64,000 nucleotides of DNA, taken from Candidatus Saccharimonadota bacterium (lineage in GTDB: Bacteria > Patescibacteriota > Saccharimonadia > Saccharimonadales > UBA4665). The stretch covers positions 41,969 through 105,968 of the forward strand of contig DAIEFN010000001.1 in assembly GCA_027325485.1 (NCBI GenBank), written 5' to 3'. A model generated the notes under the pieces. That model searched no databases, was not told the origin of the DNA, and saw nothing but the letters and a program-made list of their open reading frames with translations. Positions within the stretch are counted from its first letter, which is position 1, and each line of letters opens with the position of its first letter. Below are positions 18,269-27,859 of this stretch, in pieces. The translations under genes and the position numbers were made by a program.

Positions 18269-19681
18269 CTAACTTGCTGGGGGTGGTTGGGGCGGCAAGA
18301 AATCTGGTGAAACAATGGGGGGTGGTACTTCGGGCGGCTCATACTCATTGTCTGCTTGATCAAGTCCAAAATCAGCTGGATTAAATTTTAACGAGTTATT
18401 TTCGGGATCATTTAAGTCCTGCTGATCTTTCTTTAGATCATCAATAATCTGATCTTGAGCACTTTTTAGGTGAGGGCTATCTACGGCCTGCTCAATTTCA
18501 GATAATGTCTGGCTATTTGCTGGTTCAGTATTACCTGGTCCAGGAGCTGGCTGTGAAACCGGAATATCATTCGGCTGTGGCTCACTAGTTATCGGGGTTA
18601 GAGGTTCACGACTTAATAATTGGGCGGTGTCCATTGGCGGCATGCTCATAGGGTCAGTTGATGGTTCTAAGCCATCTTGAGCTAATGAATTAGCTGTCAA
18701 CTGCCCGCCTAGAGATGGCGGTTCGGTAATCATTCTGCTGTTAATTGCTGCACTCTCTGCCGGTTTTGCTTCAGGCTCGGTCGTATCCTGCGGTTTTGGC
18801 AATTGGTCGGGTACGGTCTCCTCGCTTGATTCTTCAGGGTGATTAATCTGTAGCGTGCCATCTTCTGGTTTTGAATCAGTCGGTGCTCCAGTTGTGGTAT
18901 TAGACGGCGCACCAGGAAGCGATGAACCACCAGCGTTTGTGCTGTCTTCTAGCTTATTGGCCACTAGCTGTTGATTGGCGCCAGCCGCCATCAGTGCCGC
19001 AGCAGCACTCATCGTATTAGGTGAAGTCTTATCGTTGCTAAAACGATTAGTCTCAGCCACGATACCAGTTAAGAGCGCCGTAGCAATCTGAGCATCAATT
19101 TGTTTGGCATCGATTAACATGCCGAGGTCATAAACTAATTCACATAAACTACTCGCCGTTGTATCGCGCCAGTTAATTGAGCCGATATCTCCGGATTGGG
19201 TAATATTAATGGTAGCGACAACCGCATCATGCAAAATACGGCCATGCATAACGATGGCTTGGTCTAAGTCTTCCTGTTTAGTTACCCCAATTGCCACAAT
19301 AGCGTCAACATTAAAATCACCTTGTGAGAACTCTAAATCAGCAGCACTTAAACTAGTTCGATATGGCGTTATAAAAATCTTTACAACACGGTCTTCAACC
19401 TTATAGCGTAATTTATCGGCCTTCTTTTTATCTAGCGCAATAATGAAGTCGCGTAACGAATCAGTATTTTTTTCGAGCGTTTCTTCTGGTTGCAGAAATT
19501 CGAGCGTGTTTGGGATGTCACCGCTAAATACAGCCGTGGCATGCTTGCCTAACTTATTTAGCCAGAGAGTTATACCAATACAAGCCGCTAATTGGTCGAC
19601 GCTAGGACTGTTACTAACCGTCACTAAAACGTTGTTTGCCGTCTTTAGTTTTTCAGCTAACTGTGTTTTATTGTCGTCCAT
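18269..19681 (-). CDS. Degenerate DHH-fold protein with Pro-rich tail, in the nrnA position
   Basis: A 470-residue protein. Residues 1-245 follow NrnA/DHH phosphoesterases (FSGDIPNTLEFL, later TASSLCELVYDLG and GIVAETNRFSND). The metal-binding motifs are gone: NSPSVDQLAA stands where HxNPDGDA is expected and NITQSGDIG replaces the DHH region. It is probably inactive as a phosphodiesterase. Residues about 250-470 are Pro/Ser/Glu/Gln-rich and likely disordered, ending in a Pro-rich tip. nrnA next to truB is a common order, so this looks like an orthologue that lost catalysis and gained a tail. Confidence 0.75.
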   Translation of the reverse strand: MDDNKTQLAEKLKTANNVLVTVSNSPSVDQLAACIGITLWLNKLGKHATAVFSGDIPNTLEFLQPEETLEKNTDSLRDFIIALDKKKADKLRYKVEDRVVKIFITPYRTSLSAADLEFSQGDFNVDAIVAIGVTKQEDLDQAIVMHGRILHDAVVATINITQSGDIGSINWRDTTASSLCELVYDLGMLIDAKQIDAQIATALLTGIVAETNRFSNDKTSPNTMSAAAALMAAGANQQLVANKLEDSTNAGGSSLPGAPSNTTTGAPTDSKPEDGTLQINHPEESSEETVPDQLPKPQDTTEPEAKPAESAAINSRMITEPPSLGGQLTANSLAQDGLEPSTDPMSMPPMDTAQLLSREPLTPITSEPQPNDIPVSQPAPGPGNTEPANSQTLSEIEQAVDSPHLKSAQDQIIDDLKKDQQDLNDPENNSLKFNPADFGLDQADNEYEPPEVPPPIVSPDFLPPQPPPAS

Positions 19682-19756
19682 TTTTAAAGCTGTTTGTTTT
19701 TAGGATTATTTAATGATAACAATAGCATAATCTAACCTTAATTGTCCATTAGTGAT

Positions 19757-19786
19757 TTGCAACTCTAATATATCCTCTTGTATAGT
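19757..19786 (+). promoter_or_regulatory. Promoter of rpsT
   Basis: TTGCAA (19757-19762) and TATAGT (19781-19786) are 18 bases apart. They lie about 50 bases upstream of the rpsT ATG. Confidence 0.55.
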
Positions 19787-19834
19787 AGTAAGCCGTAATT
19801 AATCTAACCTAAACGGGAATAATAGTTATACATC

Positions 19835-20173
19835 ATGCCCATAATTAAATCAGCCAAGAAACGAGTACGTACCGCACGCAAAGCCGCAGTCCGGAATTCT
19901 AAAGTGAAGCGAGAATTAAAGTCGGCCTTAAAGGGCTTCAGTGCTAAACCAAACGCCGATACGCACGCCAAAGCGCAAAGCCGTGTCGACATCGCTCTTA
20001 AGAAAGGTTTGATTAGTAAACACAAAGCAGCACGCTTAAAGCAGCGAGCCGCAGCTAACGGTAAGCAAGCTAAGGTTAAGCTAACACCAACAAAGAGTAC
20101 AGCCAGCAAACCAACTGCTCCAAAGAAGGCTGCTCCAAAGAAAAAAACCGCTCCAAAAGCTAAGAAAGCCTAG
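19835..20173 (+). CDS. rpsT: Ribosomal protein bS20 with Lys/Ala/Pro-rich tail
   Basis: A 112-residue basic protein. Residues 1-85 match bS20 (MPIIKSAKKRVRTARKAAVR, HKAARLKQR). It binds the 16S rRNA 5' and 3' minor domains. Residues about 86-112 are a Lys/Ala/Pro/Thr repeat extension beyond the usual ~87 residues. The stop overlaps the convergent holA gene by four bases. Confidence 0.95.
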   Translation: MPIIKSAKKRVRTARKAAVRNSKVKRELKSALKGFSAKPNADTHAKAQSRVDIALKKGLISKHKAARLKQRAAANGKQAKVKLTPTKSTASKPTAPKKAAPKKKTAPKAKKA

Positions 20174-21117
20174 ACACTCAGTAGAAAATGCTGCAACGCA
20201 TCGTCGCTGTTATAGCCACGCGTGGATTTACTTTTACGGTCAATAATAAGTAGTTTCTCAATTGCAGATTTCAGGTCTTGAGCTGAGATTTCTTTAGCCA
20301 ACTGTCTGGCTTTAGATACCGACCATGGGTTTAACCCAGCCTCAGAAGCAATCTGATCGCTGCTTAAGCTACTGTCTGCTAGTTTTACAAGGATTAGAAG
20401 ATGTAATTGCCACGACAGAGAGCCAATTATTAGTATCGGCTCAACTCGGCGTTGACGTTGCTCCTGGTAGAGACGCAGTGCTTTTGCTCGATCGCGCGCA
20501 AAGACAGCATCCGCTAAATCGAAGGTAGTGCTGTCGATGTTTGGTTCCACTAAAAGATTAATGACGTCAGTTGTAATACTTGGCGCGTGAGTCAACAACT
20601 TATCTATCTCACTCGCTAGGCGCATTTGATCAGTGCCGGCTCTATTTACTAGATAGTTAGCGTCAGAATTACCAATAACTCCTTTGCGATCTTTAACATA
20701 TTTTGTTACCCATGTGGCAAGCAACGCTGCTTGGAGCGGCTTGAATTCTTTAAAATCTGTTTTTGCCTTTAGGGTTTTATAGAGCTTGCTGCGACCATCA
20801 AGTGTCGGATCTAAGATAATCACCTCTGAAGATTGATCAGAGGCCATATTGCCATCCAGCCATTCAATGAATTGTTCGCTAAGTTGCGTATTCTTGCTTA
20901 AATCACGAATCACAACTAGCTTACGGGTCGCAAACAAAGATGGGGACATTAAGCGATTAATAATTTCACCACCGCTCGCGTCATCTATTGTGGTCGCATC
21001 AATGCGCTCTATACCAGAATCGTCGTTGCCAGAGTGATTTAAAAACTGCTCTAGGCGCTGATTTAAACTCAGGCTAATTTCATAGCTATTGCTACCGCAC
21101 AGTGTTGTAACGCTCAT
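20170..21117 (-). CDS. holA: DNA polymerase III delta subunit
   Basis: A 315-residue protein with the HolA pattern: an N-terminal AAA-like domain (LFATRKLVVIRDLSKN, later VIILDPTLDGRSKLYK), a middle WVTKYV region, DANYLVNRAGTDQMRLASEIDKL, and a C-terminal helical domain. Delta opens the beta clamp in the clamp loader. Family identity is low outside these segments, as usual for HolA. mutM lies upstream on the same strand. Confidence 0.9.
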   Translation of the reverse strand: MSVTTLCGSNSYEISLSLNQRLEQFLNHSGNDDSGIERIDATTIDDASGGEIINRLMSPSLFATRKLVVIRDLSKNTQLSEQFIEWLDGNMASDQSSEVIILDPTLDGRSKLYKTLKAKTDFKEFKPLQAALLATWVTKYVKDRKGVIGNSDANYLVNRAGTDQMRLASEIDKLLTHAPSITTDVINLLVEPNIDSTTFDLADAVFARDRAKALRLYQEQRQRRVEPILIIGSLSWQLHLLILVKLADSSLSSDQIASEAGLNPWSVSKARQLAKEISAQDLKSAIEKLLIIDRKSKSTRGYNSDDALQHFLLSV

Positions 21118-21144
21118 CTGACTACTATTTTATATGACAGCATG

Positions 21145-22026
21145 CTATTTTGACTGCTTGACTACTTGGCAATGTGGGCAAAAGTGGGTCCCACGTCCGG
21201 CCACTCTCGTCTTTAGAATGATCGTATTGCAGCGTGGACAAGGCAGGTTCTGGCGTCGAAAAACACGTGCAAATTTTAAGTAACTCCCCTTTTTGCCTTC
21301 AGCATCAACATAATTACGGTCGGTCGATCCGCCACTCTTAATACTTAAGTTTAAAATATCTATCAGCGAACTATGTAGGCGCTTATAATCCGCGACGCTT
21401 AATGCGCTAACTAAGGTCGCAGGGTGGATTTTAGCCCCCCATAGACTTTCGTCAGCATAAATGTTGCCAACCCCGGCAATAACGCTTTGGTCGAGCAGAG
21501 CGGCTTTAATTGAGGTCCGGCTACGACGCGCCAGGCGCAGACGTAAATCCTGCCATTTGAAGTTAGGGTCAAGCGGTTCTGGGCCAAGCCGGCGGAAAAA
21601 AGTTATATCTTCAACGGCATCAGTAGGATGTAATAACATCCAGCCAAATTTACGTTGATCGTTGAAATAGAGTCGACTACCGTCACTAAAAGTTAAGCTA
21701 ACGCGAGTGGATTTATCCGGCAAGCGGTTAATTAATGAATCGTTTGGATGACCGGCGCCGAAATGTTCTTTCCCGCTGTCATAGACCAGTTGGCCAGTCA
21801 TTCTTAAATGCACGATTAAACTGTAGTCAGTATTTAAGTTAAGCAGTAGTGCCTTACCCTTGCGCTCAACATGAATAATCTGACTATTAATTAAAAATTG
21901 CGAAACGTCAGCTGGGCTATTTGGAAAGCTTTTAGGATTATCGAAATCGACACTTACAACCTGTTTAGTACGCACTAAACGTTCTAAGCCACGCTTAATT
22001 GTTTCAACCTCAGGTAATTCCGGCAT
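21145..22026 (-). CDS. mutM: Formamidopyrimidine-DNA glycosylase
   Basis: A 293-residue protein starting MPELPEVETIKRGL, which supplies the catalytic Pro2 and Glu3. It carries HLRMTGQL, the helix-two-turn-helix VIAGVGNIYADE, and a C-terminal zinc finger of CPRC and CPHC. It excises 8-oxoguanine and related lesions. The zinc ligands are intact here, unlike in DnaG of the same window. Confidence 0.98.
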   Translation of the reverse strand: MPELPEVETIKRGLERLVRTKQVVSVDFDNPKSFPNSPADVSQFLINSQIIHVERKGKALLLNLNTDYSLIVHLRMTGQLVYDSGKEHFGAGHPNDSLINRLPDKSTRVSLTFSDGSRLYFNDQRKFGWMLLHPTDAVEDITFFRRLGPEPLDPNFKWQDLRLRLARRSRTSIKAALLDQSVIAGVGNIYADESLWGAKIHPATLVSALSVADYKRLHSSLIDILNLSIKSGGSTDRNYVDAEGKKGSYLKFARVFRRQNLPCPRCNTIILKTRVAGRGTHFCPHCQVVKQSK

Positions 22027-22068
22027 GTGTGCTCCGTTTTTAAGTATACTTAAGTAGGAATAGAAAGG

Positions 22069-22320
22069 GTGCAGACTAATTTGGATACAATTGCAGATAT
22101 CTTAGCCGGCAAAGATTTCTCGTTACCGCCTGAGGTTAAGGCTATTAAGGCCTTTGTTGCCGAGCATTATGATAACCGCGATGTCACGGTTAAACTATCG
22201 GGGCAAGAAATTATAATAATGAGCCGTAGTGCGGGCTTAATTAGTAGTCTGCGCCTCAATGCGCCAGCCCTAACACGAGCTGTTGGGACCACCAAACAGA
22301 TCCGGTTTAGGATTGGTTAA
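22069..22320 (+). CDS. Small DUF721/DciA-like protein
   Basis: An 83-residue protein. The second half (VTVKLSGQEIIIMSRSAGLISSLRLNAPALTRAV, ending in IRFRIG) has the strand-helix rhythm of the DUF721/DciA domain, which in other bacteria loads DnaB helicase. The protein is shorter than full DciA. The start is GTG at 22069 with AGGAA 8 bases upstream; TTG at 22081 is an alternative. It is divergent from mutM. Confidence 0.45.
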   Translation: MQTNLDTIADILAGKDFSLPPEVKAIKAFVAEHYDNRDVTVKLSGQEIIIMSRSAGLISSLRLNAPALTRAVGTTKQIRFRIG

Positions 22321-22889
22321 AGATTGAGGTTACTGGTCAGGTTAGCGTAATCGGGCACTTGTGCTTCAAATAGCTGAAGGGTTAGGCCGCTGTCACCATT
22401 ATATGTATGCGCACCTGAACAGCTTGTAGACCAGTAGCGCGAAATTTGGTGGTTGTTGTCGTCAAAAGTAAATATATAGCGGTCGCCAGTAGGACAATAA
22501 CCACTGGCCTGACTTAGCTTGGGGTCATTTGAGCCATTGTTGTAGCCAGCATATTCGAGCGAGCGCAAGAAGACGTGAAAAGCTGAGACACTCATTGGGA
22601 AACTTGAACTACTTTTAACTGCTCCGTCATAACCGGTTAGGATATTAATTGTCGTAAGACTGTTATTGATAATTACCTGCACCTGATTGTGTTCAGACAC
22701 GGCGTTAACTGGTCCATCTATGAGCATTGACACCTGTGCCGTTGGGTCGGTGGCATAGGCTGCCATTGGTTTAGGCGTCGCAATTTGCGGGCCACTAGAC
22801 TGCGAAAAAATAACCACTAAGAGGATGACCAGCAAAGCAATTGCTAGGCCAACGCCCATAAAGAAACGTGTCTGTCGACTCCTTAACAT
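22317..22889 (-). CDS. Membrane-anchored extracytoplasmic protein of unknown function
   Basis: A 190-residue protein with a basic N-terminus, one hydrophobic helix at about 9-31, and a polar outside domain. Two cysteines (in YCPTGD and TSCSGAHT) could form a disulfide. I do not recognise the domain. It overlaps the convergent DciA-like gene by four bases. Confidence 0.6.
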   Translation of the reverse strand: MLRSRQTRFFMGVGLAIALLVILLVVIFSQSSGPQIATPKPMAAYATDPTAQVSMLIDGPVNAVSEHNQVQVIINNSLTTINILTGYDGAVKSSSSFPMSVSAFHVFLRSLEYAGYNNGSNDPKLSQASGYCPTGDRYIFTFDDNNHQISRYWSTSCSGAHTYNGDSGLTLQLFEAQVPDYANLTSNLNL

Positions 22890-23002
22890 AAAGTATATTT
22901 TACCATATCCTCATATATTTGCAATAGTGTTTGGTATAGGTTTTGGTAGCATAATAGACTTGGTAAGATTCAACTTAATACAAGCTAAAACCAACTAAGT
23001 CT

Positions 23003-23449
23003 ATGGCACTTAAGCTAAAGTACGAAACCGGCGTCGCGGCCACAATCCAGTTTATATCGCTCACCCTCCTCAATCTTATAAATGGCGTATCTGGATCGCT
23101 TAATCAGTGCTTTAGCACTAACGGTAGCTGTGTTAGTAGTATTGCTCTCGATACCGGTTATTTTTTAGCCATTACAATCTGGTTTGGGTTCTTGTGGCTA
23201 GCTGGTTTCGCGACCCAAGATCGACGCAGTCGGCGAATTGCACAAATGTTAATCCTAGCTGAAGGGTTGGTCTTTTTGGTTGGTTTGTACGATTTTACTA
23301 AACATCGTCAATCGATTATTGGTACGTTAATAAGCTTGGGTGAAATTATTACTTCTCTATGGGTATCTTACTTGGCGTTCAGATTGATTCTGGCCCGAGG
23401 TGGTAGAGTGCGCAAGGTCCGAGTGCGCAGAACTCATCCTGACGCCTAG
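23003..23449 (+). CDS. Four-helix membrane protein of unknown function
   Basis: A 148-residue protein with four hydrophobic segments at about 12-35, 50-70, 82-98 and 108-128, and an Arg-rich C-terminus ending in the cytoplasm. No family recognised. It overlaps the convergent polA gene by four bases. Confidence 0.6.
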   Translation: MALKLKYETGVAATIQFISLTLLNLINGVSGSLNQCFSTNGSCVSSIALDTGYFLAITIWFGFLWLAGFATQDRRSRRIAQMLILAEGLVFLVGLYDFTKHRQSIIGTLISLGEIITSLWVSYLAFRLILARGGRVRKVRVRRTHPDA

Positions 23450-26091
23450 AGCTGACCCCAGTTATCGCCAATCTTAATCGCTACATCAAGCCGTACCGGT
23501 AAGTCGTAAACGTTTTGCATAATATCCTGCAGTTCTTTCGCCAGCTGTTCAGCAACTTCACTTGGGCACTCAACTAAGATAGAGTCATGAATTTGTAGCA
23601 GTTGGCGGCAGTTATTGTGCTGCGCCAATAAATGCTTTTCGCACTTAATCATAGCTAATTTCATCAGATCGGCTTCGGTGCCCTGAATTGGCATGTTAAT
23701 GGCTGCACGCTCCGCTGCGCTCCGTACGACAAAATTTGACGAATAAATATCTGGCATGGGCCGGCGTCGTCCGAAGAGGTTTTCGACATAGCCCTGCTCT
23801 CTAGCCTGAATAGTTAACTGATCCATGTAGGCAAAAAGTGGCTGACGTAAAGCCTTGTACTTGTCGATAAAATTAACTGATTGCTCGCGGGTCATGCCAG
23901 TGGCAATACTTAACCCATGTGGGCTCATGCCGTAGAGAATACCAAAATTGATTGCCTTGGCGGCTGAACGCATTTGCGATGTCACATCTTCGGGCCTCCG
24001 GCCGTAGACTTCTGCTGCGGTCATGAGGTGAATGTCGGCGCCACGATTAAACATCTCAATTAAATCTTGGTCTTTAGATAAGACTGCCGCGAGCCTTAAT
24101 TCAAACTGCGAATAATCCAAACTTATTAATTTTTTGCCTCTACCAGCGACGAAGGCCGTGCGAATTTTGCGCCCGAGATCAGTTCTAATTGGTATATTTT
24201 GCAAGTTTGGGTCAGTACTGCTTAACCGTCCGGTTTGAGCAATAGTGAGGTTAAATGTGGTATGTAAACGTCCAGATGAGTCAACCTGTTTGGGCAAAGT
24301 ATCTACGTAAGTATTCTTAAGTTTAGCAATCTCGCGGTAGCGACTAATTTGATCAATTATGGGGTGGGCTTCTCTTAATTTTTCTAGTTCACTAGCCGCA
24401 GTACTCAGGCCACTCTTGCCCTTCTTTATGCCTGCAGTTGGCAACTTTAAGCGCTCAAACAAGACACCGGCAAGTTGGCTAGGGCTGGCAATATTAAACT
24501 CCATATCCGCATAACCATAGATTTGCTGCTCTACGTCAGATAGCATGTCATCAATTTGGACACTGAAACGTTTTAAATAATGGCTGTCGAGCTCAATCCC
24601 AGCGACTTCCATGCGCGCTAAGATCGGTATAATCGGCCATTCCAGCTCTTGCACCAACTTTGGAAAAGACGAAACTTCATTAAGTTGCTGTTTTTGCAGT
24701 TCAAACAGATCTGAAATCACCGCCACGACCGAGGCACTACTGGCACTTAACTCCGCAACGTCAAGGTCATCTAAGCTACTGCCTTGGTAGTCCAAATCTG
24801 CTCGTGCTAATTCTGTTAATGTTTGTTCACGGCGCAAACTGTTGAGCACAAAGGCTGCGATTAGGGTGTCGTGTTTTACGGGTGGCAACTTATCTAAGCC
24901 AATGGCCATTAATACTTCAAGGGTCGCTTTAAGGTTGTGTCCAACTAGAGGCGGTAAATCAGCTAAAAAGTTTTTGAGAGCTTCCTTATTGATGTGCGCT
25001 AGATCAAGTGCATACGCTAGTTTGCCATCGAGACTCAAAATAAGTAGCTCTGGCTCAACACCATGCGCCTTAGCGGAACGACTTGCAATAAACACATGCT
25101 TGGCGCCCTCAAGCTTAATTTCGGCTAACTGATCAGCACTTGAGAGATGTATGTAATTACCGGGCAGATGGTGCGACTTAACGAATGCGTTTTGGCTTTC
25201 TGCCATTTTGGTAGAGAGAACTTCTGGTAGTTGGCGGAGCAGGCTTCGAAACTGCAGTTTAGTAAGTATCCGTGCTAGTTCATTAACGTCAGCCCGGCTA
25301 CCATCCATTGCCGCTAGATCAAGTTTTAGAGGCGCATCTACCCAAATTGCTGAAAGCTGTTTACTTAAATATGCTAGGTCTTTGCCGGCAACCAACTTAT
25401 TGCGTAGGGTGGCCGGTGAAATAAGCTCAACTTCGGTATAAATCTTATCCAGCGTACCGTACTTTTTCAGTAGCTCAATGGCTGTTTTCTCACCCACGCC
25501 AGGAACGCCTGGAATATTGTCCGAAGGGTCTCCCCTAAGTGATTTAAAATCTAGAAACTGATCGACACTTAGCCCATATTTAGCTTCAAAGGATTGTGGC
25601 GAGTAAAGCGCAATGTCACTCAGTCCTTTTTTAAGAGCGTAGACATGAACATGGTCGTTCACTAGCTGGAGCATGTCTAAATCTGAAGTAACGAGCATGG
25701 TCTCAATTCCCTGCTCGGTTGCCTGAGTTGCTAAGGCCCCCATGATGTCGTCGGCCTCATAATCGTCTAGTTCATAGAGAGGCCAGCCAAAGGCACTTAA
25801 TAGTTCGTGCAGGATTGGAATTTGTTCATAAAAATCGGCTGGTGCAGGTTTACGTCCAGCTTTGTATTTGGGGTAGAGTTCAAGACGCTTGCGGATATTG
25901 GTTTTTGGTTTGTCCCATGCAACTGCCACATAATCCGGTTTAAGTCGCTTGATGACTTCCAGTGCCATGGTTGCAAAACCAAAGACCCCGCCCGTTGGTA
26001 TACCATCGCCAGTACTTAAATTGGGCATGGCGTAATAACCTCTATAAAAGACACTCTTCCCGTCAATTATTGCCAGTTTCTTTGCCGCCAT
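23446..26091 (-). CDS. polA: DNA polymerase I with inactive proofreading domain
   Basis: An 881-residue protein. The 5' nuclease domain (1-290) has LAIIDGKSVFYRGYYAM, DDYEADDIMG and SDNIPGVPGVGEKTA. The polymerase domain (about 480-881) has LISLDYSQFELRLAA, RSAAKAINFGILYGMS and LQIHDSILVE. In the central 3'-5' exonuclease region, VFIASRSA stands where DxE is expected and NLKATL lacks the Asp, so proofreading is probably lost. Pol I fills gaps and removes primers. It lies downstream of the nucleotide kinase gene. Confidence 0.97.
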   Translation of the reverse strand: MAAKKLAIIDGKSVFYRGYYAMPNLSTGDGIPTGGVFGFATMALEVIKRLKPDYVAVAWDKPKTNIRKRLELYPKYKAGRKPAPADFYEQIPILHELLSAFGWPLYELDDYEADDIMGALATQATEQGIETMLVTSDLDMLQLVNDHVHVYALKKGLSDIALYSPQSFEAKYGLSVDQFLDFKSLRGDPSDNIPGVPGVGEKTAIELLKKYGTLDKIYTEVELISPATLRNKLVAGKDLAYLSKQLSAIWVDAPLKLDLAAMDGSRADVNELARILTKLQFRSLLRQLPEVLSTKMAESQNAFVKSHHLPGNYIHLSSADQLAEIKLEGAKHVFIASRSAKAHGVEPELLILSLDGKLAYALDLAHINKEALKNFLADLPPLVGHNLKATLEVLMAIGLDKLPPVKHDTLIAAFVLNSLRREQTLTELARADLDYQGSSLDDLDVAELSASSASVVAVISDLFELQKQQLNEVSSFPKLVQELEWPIIPILARMEVAGIELDSHYLKRFSVQIDDMLSDVEQQIYGYADMEFNIASPSQLAGVLFERLKLPTAGIKKGKSGLSTAASELEKLREAHPIIDQISRYREIAKLKNTYVDTLPKQVDSSGRLHTTFNLTIAQTGRLSSTDPNLQNIPIRTDLGRKIRTAFVAGRGKKLISLDYSQFELRLAAVLSKDQDLIEMFNRGADIHLMTAAEVYGRRPEDVTSQMRSAAKAINFGILYGMSPHGLSIATGMTREQSVNFIDKYKALRQPLFAYMDQLTIQAREQGYVENLFGRRRPMPDIYSSNFVVRSAAERAAINMPIQGTEADLMKLAMIKCEKHLLAQHNNCRQLLQIHDSILVECPSEVAEQLAKELQDIMQNVYDLPVRLDVAIKIGDNWGQL

Positions 26092-26111
26092 AGCTAAAAT
26101 TAGTATAGCCT

Positions 26112-26720
26112 TTAAGACTGGCTAAAGCCCAGCAGTCGGTTCAGCTCGTTGCTTAAGAGCCCTAAATCGTGACCGTTGTTTTGTAGAAATAAATCACTCT
26201 TAGCCTTAACGCCACTCATCGAAAGCAGTGTTGGATCATCCTGCGTAGCTGGATTCATTTCGTCCGCTTCCTCAGACAAAAACTTAGTAAATGACAGGTC
26301 GTCTGAAGCAGCCCGATCGGCACCACGGAGATGAGCATTAGCTCTAATGCGCTCGTAGCGAATCTTGGGATCAGCATCAACCCAAATCACCTTACCGCCG
26401 CGCTCATGAACACTATCCGCTTCGCCCGGGTTACGTAAGCTCGCAATAGCCAAACCACTATACTTACTATCGCCACCGGCTTGCTCATAAACTTCTACCG
26501 CTTTGTCAATAATGACACCGAGACCTGACTTACGTCGCCAGGCTGAACTAAAGCTTCTGGTTTGCTCACGCGTTAGCGGCAAGCCCTGGGCTTTCAGCTC
26601 AGCGCGCAACATATCTGAGCCAGATACAAACAAAAAATTATGCTCTTGCACTAGCAAATGACCAACTGTATCTTTACCTGACCCGTTAGTGCCGGAAATT
26701 CCGATTATTTGCCTCGGCAT
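26112..26720 (-). CDS. P-loop nucleotide kinase, dephospho-CoA kinase/adenylate kinase-like
   Basis: A 202-residue protein. The P-loop GTNGSGKDT is at about residues 10-18, followed by a DMLRAELKAQG segment and VIWVDADPKIRYERI, like the NMP- and CoA-kinase superfamily. The later region NPATQDDPTLLSM is not diagnostic. The substrate could be a nucleoside monophosphate or dephospho-CoA; I cannot choose between them. It sits between rpoD and polA. Confidence 0.7.
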   Translation of the reverse strand: MPRQIIGISGTNGSGKDTVGHLLVQEHNFLFVSGSDMLRAELKAQGLPLTREQTRSFSSAWRRKSGLGVIIDKAVEVYEQAGGDSKYSGLAIASLRNPGEADSVHERGGKVIWVDADPKIRYERIRANAHLRGADRAASDDLSFTKFLSEEADEMNPATQDDPTLLSMSGVKAKSDLFLQNNGHDLGLLSNELNRLLGFSQS

Positions 26721-26734
26721 ATTAATTAATAGCT

Positions 26735-27859
26735 CTATTTAATGTAATCGTGGAGCTTCTTAGCATCACGGTGTTTACGTAGTTTAGCTAAAGCCTTAGC
26801 TTCAATTTGTCGAATCCGTTCACGAGTGACGCTAAATTCCTGGCCGACTTCTTCAAGTGTATGACTTCTGCCATCTTCCAGACCAAAACGCAGTTTAAGA
26901 ATCTTTTGTTCGCGCTCGGTTAATGCACCCAGCATGTCTTTAACTTGCTCTTTAAGCAGTTGGCTGGTAGCAGATTCTTCAGGACTAATGGTATCTTCAT
27001 CCTCAATGAAATCTGCCAGGACCGAATCCTCTTCGTCGTCACGGATTGAGGCATCAAGACTGGAAATATCCTGCTTAATCTTCATGATGTGCTCAACCTT
27101 GTCGACATCAATCTCCATAGCTTGAGCAATCTCATCATTGGTCGGTTCACGGTTAAGTTCCTGCGTGAGGCGTCTTTGGGTGCGCAGTAACTTATTGATT
27201 GTTTCAACCATGTGCACTGGAATCCGGATAGTACGCGCTTGATCGGCGATAGCCCGCGTAATTGCTTGCCGAATCCACCAGGTGGCGTAAGTCGAGAACT
27301 TAAAACCTTTGTCTGGATCAAACTTTTCGACAGCCCTTAGTAAGCCGGTATTGCCTTCTTGAATTAAATCAAGCAGGTCGAGACCACGTCCAACGTAGCG
27401 CTTAGCAATCGAGACCACTAAACGCATGTTGGCTTCAGCCATTTTATCTTTAGCTTGCTTATCCCCTGCCACGACTCGTTGGGCTAAGGCCAGTTCTTCT
27501 TCGGCGGTTAAGAGTGGAATTTTACCAATTTCGCGAAGATACAGACGGACTGAGTCATCGGCAACATCATCGTCGAGATAAACCGTACTGACTTCAGCCT
27601 CCTCTTCGGCTTCTTCTTCATCCCAACCTTCGCTAAAGCCTGCCTCGTTTGGATCGCTGGCCGTAATTTCAATGTTGGCATCAGCTAATTCGGTATATAA
27701 GGCATCAAGGACTTCAGTATTGGCTGGTTCATCGGCAATTTCCTCAAAGATCTCACGTTGTGAGATGTGGCCCTCTTTCTTGGCCTTGGCTACTAATTCA
27801 TCTTTGCGCGTTATTAAGGCATCGCCCGCTGCTTGCGCTTCTTGCTTCTTCTTAGGCAT
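26735..27859 (-). CDS. rpoD: Primary sigma factor RpoD
   Basis: A 374-residue sigma-70 factor, near the small end of the range. Region 1.2 ([20 protein letters not shown]), region 2 ([25 protein letters not shown], then [10 protein letters not shown]), region 3 and region 4 ([18 protein letters not shown]) are all present. The large non-conserved insertion of E. coli is absent. I chose ATG at 27859 because GGGAG lies 9 bases upstream; a GTG at 27865 lies only 3 from it. It overlaps the dnaG stop by eight bases, the classical dnaG-rpoD pair. Confidence 0.98.
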   Translation of the reverse strand: MPKKKQEAQAAGDALITRKDELVAKAKKEGHISQREIFEEIADEPANTEVLDALYTELADANIEITASDPNEAGFSEGWDEEEAEEEAEVSTVYLDDDVADDSVRLYLREIGKIPLLTAEEELALAQRVVAGDKQAKDKMAEANMRLVVSIAKRYVGRGLDLLDLIQEGNTGLLRAVEKFDPDKGFKFSTYATWWIRQAITRAIADQARTIRIPVHMVETINKLLRTQRRLTQELNREPTNDEIAQAMEIDVDKVEHIMKIKQDISSLDASIRDDEEDSVLADFIEDEDTISPEESATSQLLKEQVKDMLGALTEREQKILKLRFGLEDGRSHTLEEVGQEFSVTRERIRQIEAKALAKLRKHRDAKKLHDYIK

